A stretch of 29,751 nt of DNA, taken from positions 1-29,751 of the forward strand of contig VIGQ01000629.1 in NCBI GenBank assembly GCA_009663005.1, given 5' to 3'. The stretch is from Actinidia chinensis (lineage: Eukaryota; Streptophyta; Magnoliopsida; Ericales; Actinidiaceae). The position numbers and the translations under genes were made by a program. Each line of letters begins with the position of its first letter. Position 1 is the stretch's first letter. Under the pieces are notes generated by a model. The model was not told the DNA's origin. It ran no database searches and saw only the letters and a list, made by a program, of their open reading frames with translations. Below are positions 29,640-29,751 of the stretch, one piece after another.

Positions 29640-29751
29640 CAATGATTCTTAGCTGTTTCCCCACTCATGATTGGGGTTAAAAATAAATAATACTGCAAGC
29701 GGATTACATGAATTGTTTGTTGTTTTTTTTTTTAAATTTTTTTTTCAGATA
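29640..29751 (+). repeat. Start of another TNL pre-NBS intron copy, running off the window
   Basis: GGGTTAAAAATAAATAATAC, then AAGCGGATTACATGAA, then a GTTTGTTG and T-rich run align with 19852-19920. In the better preserved unit this lies about 600 bases before the NBS exon. A third NBS exon is therefore predicted just beyond the window end. Confidence 0.55.

Overview
This window reads as nuclear DNA from a flowering plant, most likely a eudicot. It holds remnants of TIR-NBS-LRR (TNL) disease-resistance genes, two Ty1/copia LTR retrotransposons primed by the usual plant TGGTATCAGA-type site, microsatellites and AT-rich intergenic DNA. TNL genes are a eudicot trait, which is the main reason for that placement. 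I cannot name the species. I see no bacterial genes, rRNA, tRNA or CRISPR array. No intact gene is visible: every recognisable coding region is broken by many single-base gains and losses, often in homopolymers. This fits either old pseudogenes or uncorrected long-read sequence, and I think sequencing error contributes heavily.

Layout. 1-556 is AT-rich with a small GC-rich palindromic island. 557-3060 and 8378-8593 form copy A of a segmental duplication, split by a minus-strand copia element (3061-8377). A roughly 1.3 kb foldback-like element (8594-9930) and a second inverted-repeat element (10017-10851) follow. 11190-12290 resembles the DNA just upstream of, and including the start of, a TNL nucleotide-binding exon, but the rest of that domain is absent. 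12385-16559 is mostly unassigned, with a tandem repeat (13172-13604) and a GGT-rich block. 16560-17112 is a broken TIR exon with WRKY-type boxes upstream. 17113-20488 is intron-like and contains a partial copy of the duplicated DNA (18010-19800). 20489-22079 is a broken NB-ARC domain plus the start of the LRR region. It joins directly to the tail of a second TIR exon (22080-22212). 22530-23472 plus 28552-29520 is copy B of the duplication, split by a different plus-strand copia element (23473-28551). At 29640 a further copy of the pre-NBS sequence begins and runs off the window.

Taken together, the simplest model is a tandem TNL cluster with three units. Each has a TIR exon, a very long repeat-filled intron and an NBS exon. 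The units have been scrambled by unequal exchange and then hit independently by retrotransposons. The two duplicated blocks supply near-empty-site comparisons for both insertions. I found no previously undescribed molecular system. The most informative signals are the array structure, the LRR-to-TIR fusion junction, the paired insertion/empty sites and a homopolymer expansion that looks like an assembly artefact.
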